The translations under genes were made by a program, and so were the position numbers. The notes under the pieces are model-generated. The model saw nothing but the letters and a program-made list of their open reading frames with translations, ran no database searches and was not told where the DNA came from. From Actinomycetota bacterium (GTDB lineage: Bacteria; Actinomycetota; Thermoleophilia; Solirubrobacterales; Thermoleophilaceae), in assembly GCA_005885165.1 (NCBI GenBank), contig VAXR01000096.1:1-16384 (forward strand): 16,384 nucleotides of DNA. Direction: 5' to 3'. Positions 5,969 to 13,900 of the stretch are shown here, piece after piece. Numbering within the stretch: position 1 is the stretch's first letter; each line of letters begins with the position of its first letter.

Positions 5969-7678
5969 CTAGGTGCGGTCCGCGGTCCGGCGTCCGTGCG
6001 TCTTGGCCGCCGCGCGTGGCTTCCCGCGCGAGCACCAGGCGTTGTCGGGCGCCCCCGCGCACGGGTTCGGCATCGACTGCTCATGCGGCAGCGGGATGAG
6101 GTTGACCACGTTGTCCTGCTGCGGGTAGCCAGTAGCGCCCCCCGGGCACGGCGGGAAGGCCGATACGAGGCTCGCGCCGAACCCCGTCGCACACGCGACC
6201 TGCGCCCCCAGCGGGCTCGTGAGCGGCTCGCCCGAGTTCGGCTTGCCGCAGGTTCCATGAGTCGTCTGGATGAGCGCCGGATCGCTCGTCACGCCCGCCG
6301 GGTCGGTGTTGCCGTGCCAGCAGTTCCCCGGGTTCTCGGCGTTGCTGATCTCCGCCAGGTCGCCGTTGGTGGGGTTGGCGAAGAACCCGTTGTCCTTCAG
6401 CTTGTTCGAGGCGATCTCGTTGCCCCAGTCGTCGAAGTAGCACTCGGTCTGGCCGTCCGGGGTCATCGTCTCGATGCCTCCGCGGCAGTGGGCCACCGGC
6501 GGGGGGTTCCCGACGTCGGGGAAGGGGATCAGCAGGATCCCCCACGCCCCGTTGCTCTCCACGCGGTTGTTCTTGACCGTGTCGAAGCGCCCGCCTGCGA
6601 TCACCATGCCGGTGCCGACCGGTCCCTCCCCGGCTGTTCCCGACGCGGGGACGTGGGCGTTGTTGTTGTTGTGGACGTAGTTGTTCCGCCAGATCGTGCA
6701 CGAGCCCGCGCCGCCCGGGGCGGGCGAGCCGCCGCCGATCACCGGACACGAGCCGTCCTGCGGCTCCGGCGCGTCGTCGTTGTTCTGGCTGTTCGTGACC
6801 ATCCCGGTCTTGTTGCGGTCCCACTCCGAGTTCTGGATGATCAGATGGCCGCCGACATTCGTGCTCGACAGCCCGAGCGTGCTGCCCTGTGCGTGCACGT
6901 GGTCCACCACCTGGTTGCAGTCCGGCCGGCACGCGCCCACGTAGAAGCTCGAGTCGTCCATGTTGCTCGCGTAGTCGTGGGTGAAGATGCCCGGTCCGCG
7001 CGAGTTGCTGGAGAAGATGCCGTATGAGCCCGCGGGGGCGTCCCTCTTCCAGTAGGTCGTCGTCGCGGACAGGTAGGCGCCGCGGAACGCGCCCATGCCG
7101 ATCTTGCCGCTGCCGTCGCCGCCGTTGAACCAGATCTGGTTGCCGCCGCCGCCCGAGCCGTCGAGGAAGTTGCAGGCGGTGAGGTTCTCGACGCTCACGC
7201 CGTTGGCCTTGAAGACCTCCACGCCGTTGCGTCCGAGCGGCTTCTTGTTCTTGCCACGCGGTCCGAGGTCCTGTCGGCGCGGCTTGCTCGGGCAACGCTT
7301 CGGCCCCGGCTTCGTGCCGTCGACGAACACCGCGTTGCGGTTCATCCCACGGAGGTGGATGCGCGACTTCGTGATGTAGACGCCGCCGCCCGAGTCATCC
7401 GAGCTCGGGCGCCCGGAGCGCCTATGGTCGGCTCGCTCGTGGTAGTCGCCGGGCCCGACGAGGATCCAGTCGCCGGGCTTCGCGGCGTTCACCGCAGCCT
7501 GGATCGACTTGAAGCTGCCCTTGCGTCCGCGCCAGGTTCCCACGAGCAGCACGTGCGTCCGTGCCGCATGGACGCGTCCACCGCCGGCGCTCGCTCCCGG
7601 CACGAGCGCCACGAGGGCGGCCACCGCAAGGCACACCGCGACGGCGGCCCCGCCCGTGCGTTTCCCGGCTCGATGCAC
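5969..7678 (-). CDS. Secreted right-handed parallel beta-helix repeat protein, cysteine-rich
   Basis: This 569-residue exported protein has a signal peptide in residues 1-31 (basic start MHRAGKRTGG, hydrophobic core, cleavage after ASA). The mature part opens with SFKSIQAAVNAAKPGDWILVGPG, the characteristic entry strand of pectate-lyase/NosD-type beta-helix proteins. Short repeats such as GVEVFKANGVSVENLTACNF, HLIIQNSEWDRNKTGMV and TIWRNNYVHNNNN then follow, with Asn residues at turns. About fifteen Cys, many in the C-terminal third, suggest disulfides outside the membrane. Such folds bind or cleave polysaccharide, but I see no catalytic motif that permits naming an enzyme. The start is GTG (7676-7678), the only in-frame start giving a proper signal peptide. 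TCTAAT lies 6 nt upstream on the minus strand. The C-terminus is basic (KTHGRRTADRT). It lies 42 nt downstream of the NYN gene. Confidence 0.85.
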   Translation of the reverse strand: MHRAGKRTGGAAVAVCLAVAALVALVPGASAGGGRVHAARTHVLLVGTWRGRKGSFKSIQAAVNAAKPGDWILVGPGDYHERADHRRSGRPSSDDSGGGVYITKSRIHLRGMNRNAVFVDGTKPGPKRCPSKPRRQDLGPRGKNKKPLGRNGVEVFKANGVSVENLTACNFLDGSGGGGNQIWFNGGDGSGKIGMGAFRGAYLSATTTYWKRDAPAGSYGIFSSNSRGPGIFTHDYASNMDDSSFYVGACRPDCNQVVDHVHAQGSTLGLSSTNVGGHLIIQNSEWDRNKTGMVTNSQNNDDAPEPQDGSCPVIGGGSPAPGGAGSCTIWRNNYVHNNNNAHVPASGTAGEGPVGTGMVIAGGRFDTVKNNRVESNGAWGILLIPFPDVGNPPPVAHCRGGIETMTPDGQTECYFDDWGNEIASNKLKDNGFFANPTNGDLAEISNAENPGNCWHGNTDPAGVTSDPALIQTTHGTCGKPNSGEPLTSPLGAQVACATGFGASLVSAFPPCPGGATGYPQQDNVVNLIPLPHEQSMPNPCAGAPDNAWCSRGKPRAAAKTHGRRTADRT

Positions 7679-7720
7679 GCGCGCATTAGAGCATGGTGCC
7701 CGAGCCGCGGACGGCAGTCG

Positions 7721-8107
7721 TCATCCCGCGGACTCTCGCTCCAGCCTCCGGCGAAACCCGCCCGCGCCCTCCACGTCCGCGCCGTGTTCCCGCACCCGCT
7801 CCGCCAGCTCGTTGTCAGATGTGACCACCCGGATCGAGTCCGGGGCGGGGTCGTCCGCGACCAGGCGCGCGATCTCGTCGTCGGCCGCGTTCCGGCCGCG
7901 CCGCCGCGCGAACACGACCTCGACCCCGGCTGCCTCCGGCGGCGGCTTCGGCGGGCGCCCGTCGAAGACCACGGTCACGTCGACGCCCGACTCCCGCGCG
8001 AATTCGGCGAGCGCGCCGACCAGCCTGCGCATAGCCGCCGGGCGGTCGCGCCACCACCGGTCCGGCCGCGACCCGATCACATTCATCCCGTCGACCAGCC
8101 AGCGCAT
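7721..8107 (-). CDS. NYN-domain (PIN-like) protein, putative RNase related to YacP
   Basis: This 128-residue protein consists of one NYN domain, a PIN-like metal-dependent ribonuclease fold. Signature acidic/polar positions are visible. The first strand is MRWLVDGMNVIG (D6, N9), the second TVVFDGRPPK (D50). NAADDEIARLV and VVTSDNELAERV follow with further Asp residues expected to bind metal. The substrate is unknown; relatives act on RNA. The frame stays open to 8200, but the ATG at 8107 puts the conserved VDGMNVIG motif right at the N-terminus as in relatives, so it is preferred. It diverges from the VOC gene across 28 nt. The stop at 7721 is 42 nt before the beta-helix start, so the two may be co-transcribed. 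No functional link between them is apparent. Confidence 0.85.
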   Translation of the reverse strand: MRWLVDGMNVIGSRPDRWWRDRPAAMRRLVGALAEFARESGVDVTVVFDGRPPKPPPEAAGVEVVFARRRGRNAADDEIARLVADDPAPDSIRVVTSDNELAERVREHGADVEGAGGFRRRLERESAG

Positions 8108-8123
8108 GAACGCTATGGTCGCC

Positions 8124-8129
8124 GATGGT
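8124..8129 (+). promoter_or_regulatory. Candidate -10 hexamer for the VOC gene inside a 28-nt divergent spacer
   Basis: GATGGT ends 6 nt before the ATG at 8136. On the other strand GACCAT (complement of 8115-8120) ends 7 nt before the NYN start at 8107. TATGGT at 8114-8119 is an alternative plus-strand -10. Any -35 elements must lie inside the opposite gene's coding sequence. Evidence is positional only. Confidence 0.25.
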
Positions 8130-8135
8130 CCTCGA

Positions 8136-9008
8136 ATGAGCACGTCCAGCGAGCACGGGCGGATCGCCCCGGACACGACCGTCGGCCCGGTCCACCTCAC
8201 CGTGGCCGATCTCGAGCGCTCGCTCGCGTACTACCGGGACGCGATCGGACTGCGGGTTCACGAGCATCACGACTCGGTGGCGTCGCTCGGCGCCGGCGGC
8301 GACGACCTCCTCGTCCTCTACGAAGAACCTGGCGCGCGCCCCGCCGAGCGCCATACGGGCCTGTTCCATTTCGCGCTGCTTCTGCCCGATCGCCAGGCGC
8401 TGGCTCGCTGGCTCGCGCACGCCGCATCCGACAGGGTTCCCCTGTCCGGCGCTTCGGACCACCTTGTCAGCGAGGCCCTCTACCTGCGCGACCCCGACGG
8501 GCATGGCATCGAGATCTACAGGGACCGTCCGCGTGAGGATTGGCCGCGCGACGGCGAGGCGATACGGATGGCCACGCTGCCGCTCGACCTCGACGCGATC
8601 CTCCAGGTCCTCGACGAGGAGCCGGACTCCTACGACGGGATGCCGCCCGTCGCGCGCATCGGCCACGTCCACCTGCGCGTCCGCGACGTCGACGAGGCCG
8701 AGAGCTTCTACCGCGACGTGCTCGGCTTCGACGTGATGGCGCACCTCGGCAGCGAGGCGACCTTTCTCTCAGCCGGCGGCTACCACCATCACATAGGGGG
8801 GAACGCCTGGGAAAGCAGGGGTGCGCCCCCGCCACCCCCCGGCGCGGCGGCCCTCCGGCACGCCACGATCGTGGTGCCGGACGAGGACGAGCGCGACCGC
8901 GTGGCGGCGCGAGTCGCCGACAGCGGTCAGGACCCGCAGCCGCTCGACGGCGGCGTGTTGGTGCGCGACCCGTCGCAGAGCGCCTGGCTGCTCACGGCGC
9001 GCGGTTAG
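8136..9008 (+). CDS. Two-domain VOC-superfamily protein (CatE-like extradiol dioxygenase/glyoxalase fold)
   Basis: This 290-residue cytoplasmic protein is built of two vicinal-oxygen-chelate modules. The first begins VGPVHLTVADLERSLAYYRD, continues with GLFHFALLLPD, and ends LRDPDGHGIEIYRDRP, giving the His/His/Glu metal ligands. The second begins IGHVHLRVRDVDEAESFYRD and carries GGYHHHIGGNAWESRG, typical of CatE-like catechol-2,3-dioxygenases, then RHATIVVPD. Its last strand (RDPSQSAWLLTA) lacks the Glu found in the first. Relatives use Fe(II) or Mn(II). The actual substrate is not predictable and there is no aromatic-degradation gene nearby. ATG 8136 is chosen because it starts just before the fold; the frame open upstream to 7509 overlaps the NYN gene antisense and is shadow. 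Its stop TAG shares bases with the stop of the convergent GT-C gene. Confidence 0.88.
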   Translation: MSTSSEHGRIAPDTTVGPVHLTVADLERSLAYYRDAIGLRVHEHHDSVASLGAGGDDLLVLYEEPGARPAERHTGLFHFALLLPDRQALARWLAHAASDRVPLSGASDHLVSEALYLRDPDGHGIEIYRDRPREDWPRDGEAIRMATLPLDLDAILQVLDEEPDSYDGMPPVARIGHVHLRVRDVDEAESFYRDVLGFDVMAHLGSEATFLSAGGYHHHIGGNAWESRGAPPPPPGAAALRHATIVVPDEDERDRVAARVADSGQDPQPLDGGVLVRDPSQSAWLLTARG

Positions 9009-10231
9009 CCAGGGGCGCTCACGTTGCTGAACCCGTAGACCGCGACGAGCGGGGTCAGGCTCATCGACACCACGACGGCGGCCACGAGCCACGTTCGCCG
9101 CCGCTCGTCGACCTCGCTCAGGTTCGGCAGGCAGAGCAAGGCGGAGAGCACGATCCCGGTCGCCACCCTGCTCACCGACGTATACGTCGAGCGGTAGAAG
9201 TTGCCGTAGAAGATCACGTTCGCGAGGAAGTTCGCGAGCAGCAGGAACCAGGGAAGCCAGCCCGGGCGGGAGAACGGGCGCCGCGGTCGGAACGCGGCCA
9301 GCACCACGAGCGCGGGGAGCACCACGAACACCAGGTCGATCCCCTGACGCGTGGGGCGGAACGGCGGGTGCACCAGGCCGGCGAAGGGAATGGCCGACGA
9401 CCCTCCGGTCCCGATCGAGCCGAGCCACTCGAGCAGGAAGAGCGAGTACGCGACGTACGGGCCGAGGGAGAGGCCGAGGAGGACGGAGGCGCGGCGCCAG
9501 GAGGGGCCCCGTCCGGTCCCGTCCGGAGCCTCGGGGTCGCCGCGGAAGGCGATCCACAGCGCGTAGACGATCGGGAAGACGAGCGTTGTCTGCCGCGCGA
9601 GGCCCGCCAGCCCGAAGACCACGCCCGCCGCGGGCAGCCGCCATCGCTCCCGGCTCTCGAGCACGAGGATCGCGATGGGCACGAGCGCATATGAGAGCGG
9701 CTCGGTGAGGTCGCGCTGCACCGCGATGAACATCCCGGGCCAGAGCCCGTAGATCGCGGCCCACCACGCCGACAGCCCGCGGCGGCGCAGCCACGCCGCG
9801 ACGGCCCACGTGCCCGCGCCGACGGCGAGCCAGTTCACCACCACGAGCAGCCAGGGGATCGCCTCCGGGTGCCCCATCGCGAGCCCGCGCACGAGCATCG
9901 GCTGCAGGATGTGCGTGTAGCGGTAGCTCGGAAGGTCCATGTAGTAGCGCGCCTTGCTGGGGTCGAGCGCGATGTAGTAGGTGAGCTGGCCGTCGTAGCC
10001 GTATCCGCGCGCGTGCTTGTTCTGGTTCGCCGGCGGGTGGTACCCCGGGTCGAGCCGGATCACCTTGCTCCGGTGGTTGCCCTGAGCCAGGAACCTGGTG
10101 CCGATGCGGATGAAGTCGCGCACGTCGCCGCCGGTGATCAGGTACGCACTGATCCACGCGCCGTATAGCGCGAGCACGACGATGGCGACACCTGTGGGGG
10201 TGCCTCTGTGATGCTGGAAGAGGCGCCTCAT
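9005..10231 (-). CDS. Multi-pass membrane protein, probable GT-C-fold (PIG-V/GT39-like) glycosyltransferase
   Basis: This protein has about 408 residues from ATG 10231, or 412 from GTG 10243. Roughly nine to ten hydrophobic helices are visible. After the first helix comes a long loop containing GDVRDFIRIGTRF and GYGYDGQLTYYIALDP (YDGQ at 79-82). The YDGQ...YY..ALDP pattern and SYRYTHILQPML are seen in actinobacterial GT-C-like membrane proteins. These use polyprenyl-phosphate sugars to glycosylate lipids or proteins at the outer face of the membrane. The first-loop acidic residues would be catalytic by analogy; donor and acceptor are unknown. ATG 10231 is preferred because the TACGGT hexamer overlaps the GTG at 10243. 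The 3' end overlaps the VOC gene in a TTAG quartet (9005-9008). It diverges from the PPTase gene. Confidence 0.8.
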   Translation of the reverse strand: MRRLFQHHRGTPTGVAIVVLALYGAWISAYLITGGDVRDFIRIGTRFLAQGNHRSKVIRLDPGYHPPANQNKHARGYGYDGQLTYYIALDPSKARYYMDLPSYRYTHILQPMLVRGLAMGHPEAIPWLLVVVNWLAVGAGTWAVAAWLRRRGLSAWWAAIYGLWPGMFIAVQRDLTEPLSYALVPIAILVLESRERWRLPAAGVVFGLAGLARQTTLVFPIVYALWIAFRGDPEAPDGTGRGPSWRRASVLLGLSLGPYVAYSLFLLEWLGSIGTGGSSAIPFAGLVHPPFRPTRQGIDLVFVVLPALVVLAAFRPRRPFSRPGWLPWFLLLANFLANVIFYGNFYRSTYTSVSRVATGIVLSALLCLPNLSEVDERRRTWLVAAVVVSMSLTPLVAVYGFSNVSAPG

Positions 10232-10241
10232 CGACGCGGCC

Positions 10242-10247
10242 ACCGTA
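10242..10247 (-). promoter_or_regulatory. Candidate -10 hexamer TACGGT for the GT-C membrane protein gene
   Basis: On the minus strand TACGGT (complement of 10242-10247) ends 10 nt before ATG 10231 and overlaps the alternative GTG start at 10241-10243. No Shine-Dalgarno is visible, so a very short leader or leaderless start is predicted. Confidence 0.3.
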
Positions 10248-10293
10248 CACTCGCGCGACGAGGGGTAAGGCCGCAGAGATACAGGTCTGGCAG

Positions 10294-10962
10294 GTGGACC
10301 TCTGCCAGCCCGACGAGTGGGTCGAACAGGCGGAGCGCCTCCTCGCGCCGGAGGAGAGGGCTCAGGCGGAGCGGGGAGTCCCGGATGTGCGTCTCCGCCG
10401 GCTCGTGGGGCGGGCCGCTCTGCGCATCGCGCTCGGGCGCGAGCTCGACCGGGCTCCGGCGTCGCTTCGCTTCACGACGGGCCCCCACGGCAAGCCCGCC
10501 CTGGAGGACGGCGACGTCCACTTCAGCACCTCGGCGAGCGCGGACGACTGTCTGATCGCGATCACGGGCCTCGGACCGCTCGGGGTCGACGTCGAGCACG
10601 TGGTGCCGCGCCGGGAGCTGGACCGGATTGCGGCGACGCGCTTCGCCAGCCGGGAGGCCGAGTCGATCGCGCGGCTCGACGGCGATCGTCGCCTGCGCGC
10701 GTTCTACCGCTGCTGGACGGTGAAGGAGGCCTACCTGAAGGCCAGGGGCATCGGCCTGTCGATCCCTCTGGACCGGGTCGTGGTCTCGGTTGACGAAGGA
10801 CCCCCCGCGATCGTCGCGCTCGACGGCGACGACCCGTCGGCGTGGTCCGTCGAGGCCTTCGAGCCGGGGCCGGAGCTGGTCGGCGCCCTCGCGGTGCGGA
10901 CTGGCGGAGCGCCGGCGCCAGGCCCCGTCGGGGTCCGCCCGTTGCCGCTCATTTTGGACTAG
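10294..10962 (+). CDS. Sfp-type 4'-phosphopantetheinyl transferase
   Basis: This 222-residue enzyme (from GTG 10294) transfers 4'-phosphopantetheine from CoA to a carrier-domain Ser. It has GPHGKP (63-68, the family's GKP motif), GVDVE (97-101; D99 and E101 as Mg ligands) and FYRCWTVKEAYLKARGIGLSIPLD (138-160; W141, K144, E145). The normal NxSH motif reads HFSTSAS (76-82), so the conserved His is Ala. The coding sequence almost certainly starts upstream: the in-frame codons before the GTG read I-Q-V-W-Q, giving IQVWQVDLCQP. This aligns position by position with Sfp's MKIYGIYMDRP, but the only candidate start there is ATA at 10279, preceded by AAGG at 8 nt. The stop is 6 nt before the A-T-TE gene, whose carrier domain is the obvious substrate. 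Class is certain; the exact start is not. Confidence 0.93.
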   Translation: MDLCQPDEWVEQAERLLAPEERAQAERGVPDVRLRRLVGRAALRIALGRELDRAPASLRFTTGPHGKPALEDGDVHFSTSASADDCLIAITGLGPLGVDVEHVVPRRELDRIAATRFASREAESIARLDGDRRLRAFYRCWTVKEAYLKARGIGLSIPLDRVVVSVDEGPPAIVALDGDDPSAWSVEAFEPGPELVGALAVRTGGAPAPGPVGVRPLPLILD

Positions 10963-10968
10963 AGACGA

Positions 10969-13900
10969 ATGGCACGAATGGGGATAATTGAGCGCATGGC
11001 CCCGGAGACTCGCGCTCTGCCGGCTCCCGTATACATCCCGGATCCGTCCGCGGTGTCCGCATCCCGGCTGAGCGCCTTCATGGAGTTCTGCGAGGCTCGG
11101 ACGGGCGAGTCGTTCGCGGACCCCAAGGCGTTCCACGAGTTCTCCGTCGGGGAGCTCCGCCGCTTCTGGTCGCTCTTCCTCGAGTGGTCGGAGCTGCGAT
11201 GGGAGGGATCGCCGGATCCCGTCTGCACGGACGACGCCTGCGAGCGGGCGGTGTTCTTCCCCGAGCTCCGGATGAGCTACGTCGAGAACCTCCTTCGGGT
11301 GGACGATCCGGCCGACGCGGGCAGGCCCGCCCTGATCGCCCGCGCCGCGTCCGGCCGCACGGAGCGACTCAGCCGGGAGGAGCTTCGCGAGCGAGTGCTA
11401 CGCGCGTCGGCGGGACTGCGCGAGCTCGGGCTCGAGGCCGGCCAGCGGGTCGTCGCCGTATCCCCGAACAACGCCGACGTGACGGTCGCGGCGCTCGCCG
11501 CAATGAACCTCGGCGCGACGTTCTCGAGTGCCGCCCCCGACATGGCAACGCCCGCGCTGCTGAGCCGCTTCGAGCAGCTGGAGCCCTCCCTGCTGTTCGC
11601 CGACTTCTCGTCGGAGCGGGCCGTCGATCTGGCGCGCGGGCTGCCGACGCTGACGAACGTCGTGGCACTCGGCGACGTGGCCGTGCCTTCCGAGGTCGGG
11701 GTCCCGGCGCACTCGCTGGCCGAGCTGGCGGCGCGGTCCGGGGACGCGTCCGGCGAGGCCGGTTCGGTGCGCTTCCCCTTCAACCACCCGCTGTTCGTCC
11801 TGTTCACGTCGGGTACGACCGGCCCGCCGAAGTGCATCGTCCACGGGGCAGGCGGCACGCTTCTCGAGCACGTCAAGGAGCACCGCCTGCACGTAGACCT
11901 GCGACCCGACGACGCGATGTTCTTCCACACCTCCGCCGCCTGGATGATGTGGAACTGGCAGCTGTCGGCGCTTGCCTCGCGGAGCGCGATCGTGACCTAC
12001 GACGGGCCGATCGTGGGGCCGGACACGCTCTGGCAGATCGTCTCCGAGGAGCGGGTCACCGTGTTCGGCACGAGCCCTCCGTACCTCCAGCTGTGCGAGA
12101 GCCGCGGCTTCTCGCCGCGGCGTACGTTCCGCCTGGAGAGCCTGAGGGCGGTGCTCTCGACGGGCTCGATCCTCCATGACTGGCAGTACGACTGGGTGCG
12201 CGACAACGTGGGCACCCTGCCGCTTCAGTCGATCTCGGGCGGCACGGACATCATCGGCTGCTTCGTCCTCGGCAACCCGAACCTGCCCGTCCGGCGCGGT
12301 TGGATCCAGTGCCGCAGCCTGGGAATGGACGTGGACTCTGAGCCGAGTCCGGCCACGCCGTCCGGCACCGAGATCGGCGAGCTCGTGTGCCGAAACCCCT
12401 TCCCCTCGCGGCCGCTCGGGTTGCTCGGCGACGATGGGCGCCAGTTCCACGACGCCTACTTCGAGCAGAACCCGGGGGTCTGGACCCACGGCGACCTGAT
12501 CGAGTTCGACCAGGACGGCCAAGCGCGGCTGCACGGCCGGTCCGACGGCGTCCTGAACGTGCAGGGCGTGCGCATCGGGCCGGCGGAGATCTACCGCGCA
12601 CTGCGTCCGGTGACCGAGGTCCGGGAGGGGATGGCGGTCGAGCTGGCGCCGACGGACCGGGGCGAGAGGTCGAGGCTCGTGCTCTTGGTCGTGCTCGACG
12701 AAGGCGTCCAGCTGGACGGCGCCCTCACGACGCGCATTCGCCGTGAGGTGGCGCGGTATGCGTCCGCGATGCACGTTCCGGACCTCGTGGTGCAGGTTCG
12801 GGAGCTTCCCGTCACCCACAGCGGCAAGCCCTCGGAACGCGCTGCGCGCGACGCGGTCAACGGCGCGCCGATCGCGAACGCCGACGCGCTGCGCAATCCG
12901 GACTCGCTCGACGAGATACGGACGGCCGCCGCGGCAGCCGAGGCAGACGAACGCGCGCGGGCGGTCGACACCTCGCGCGCCGAGTCGACCGTCGATCGGC
13001 TCATCCCGTTGTGGGAGAGCGTCCTCGGAATCACGCCGGTGCGGCCCGACGACGACTTCTTCGACATCGGCGGAACGTCGCTTGCGGCGATCCGCCTGAC
13101 CCAGGCGATCGAGGACCAGCTCGGCGTCGAGCTGCCTCTCTCGACGCTGCTGCATGCGCCGACGCCGGCCGCGATGGCTCGATTGATCGACGGCCCGGCG
13201 GATGAACGGGTCCCGCTCTTGGTGTCGCTGCGTCCCGGCACGGGCGGGAGCCCGCTGGTCTTCGTTCATTCGCTGTCGGGCGAGGTTCTCTCGATGCGCC
13301 ACCTGGCCCTGGCGCTTGCCACATCGCGGCCGATCTATGGCCTTCAGGCTCGGGGCCTCGATTCGCGACACGAGCCGCACAAGCGAATCGACGAGATGGC
13401 CGACGCGTATGTCCAACTTCTTCGGTCGCTGCTTCCGGGCGAGTCGTACGCGCTCGTGGGCTACTCCTTCGGCGGACTCGTGGCCTACGAGATGGCTCGT
13501 CGACTCACGGCGGACGGAGAGGACGTCGCCTGGCTCGGACTGATCGACTCGCAGCTCAAGCACTCGTGCCTTCCCCCGCGGCAGCGGTGGCAGTGCGCCA
13601 TGTCGAAGTCGATACAGCTGGTTCGCTCACCGGGCGCCGTACAGGGACGCCTGAGGCGATACCTCTTGGAGGGCGTGCCGCCAACCGCGTCGGTCGCGGC
13701 GGGGGAACCGCAGCTGCCGCCGCTAATCCGCCAGCTAGAGCAGACGAATCTGGAGGCCTTCGACGCGTACCGGCCGGAACCGTACGAGGGGTCCGCGACG
13801 TTCTTCGTAGGCGACCGCCGCACCCCGGGTCTCTGCAGCCCGCTCCCTGTCTGGAACCAGGTGGTGCACGGCGGGCTCCGGGTGGAGCGGGTGCCGGCCA

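Noticed and set aside
7509..8135. Long N-terminal extension of the VOC frame
   Set aside because: It overlaps the NYN gene and the beta-helix start in antisense and has low-complexity shadow sequence. The VOC fold begins right after ATG 8136.
10969..12900. Calling the adenylating domain a plain acetoacetate-CoA ligase
   Set aside because: Although the domain is of that family, the same frame continues without break into a carrier domain and a thioesterase. A simple CoA ligase would not explain Ser704 or the TE.
11398..13563. 721-codon open frame on the minus strand opposite the A-T-TE gene
   Set aside because: It has shadow composition and no domains, while the plus strand encodes three well-defined enzyme domains with catalytic residues.
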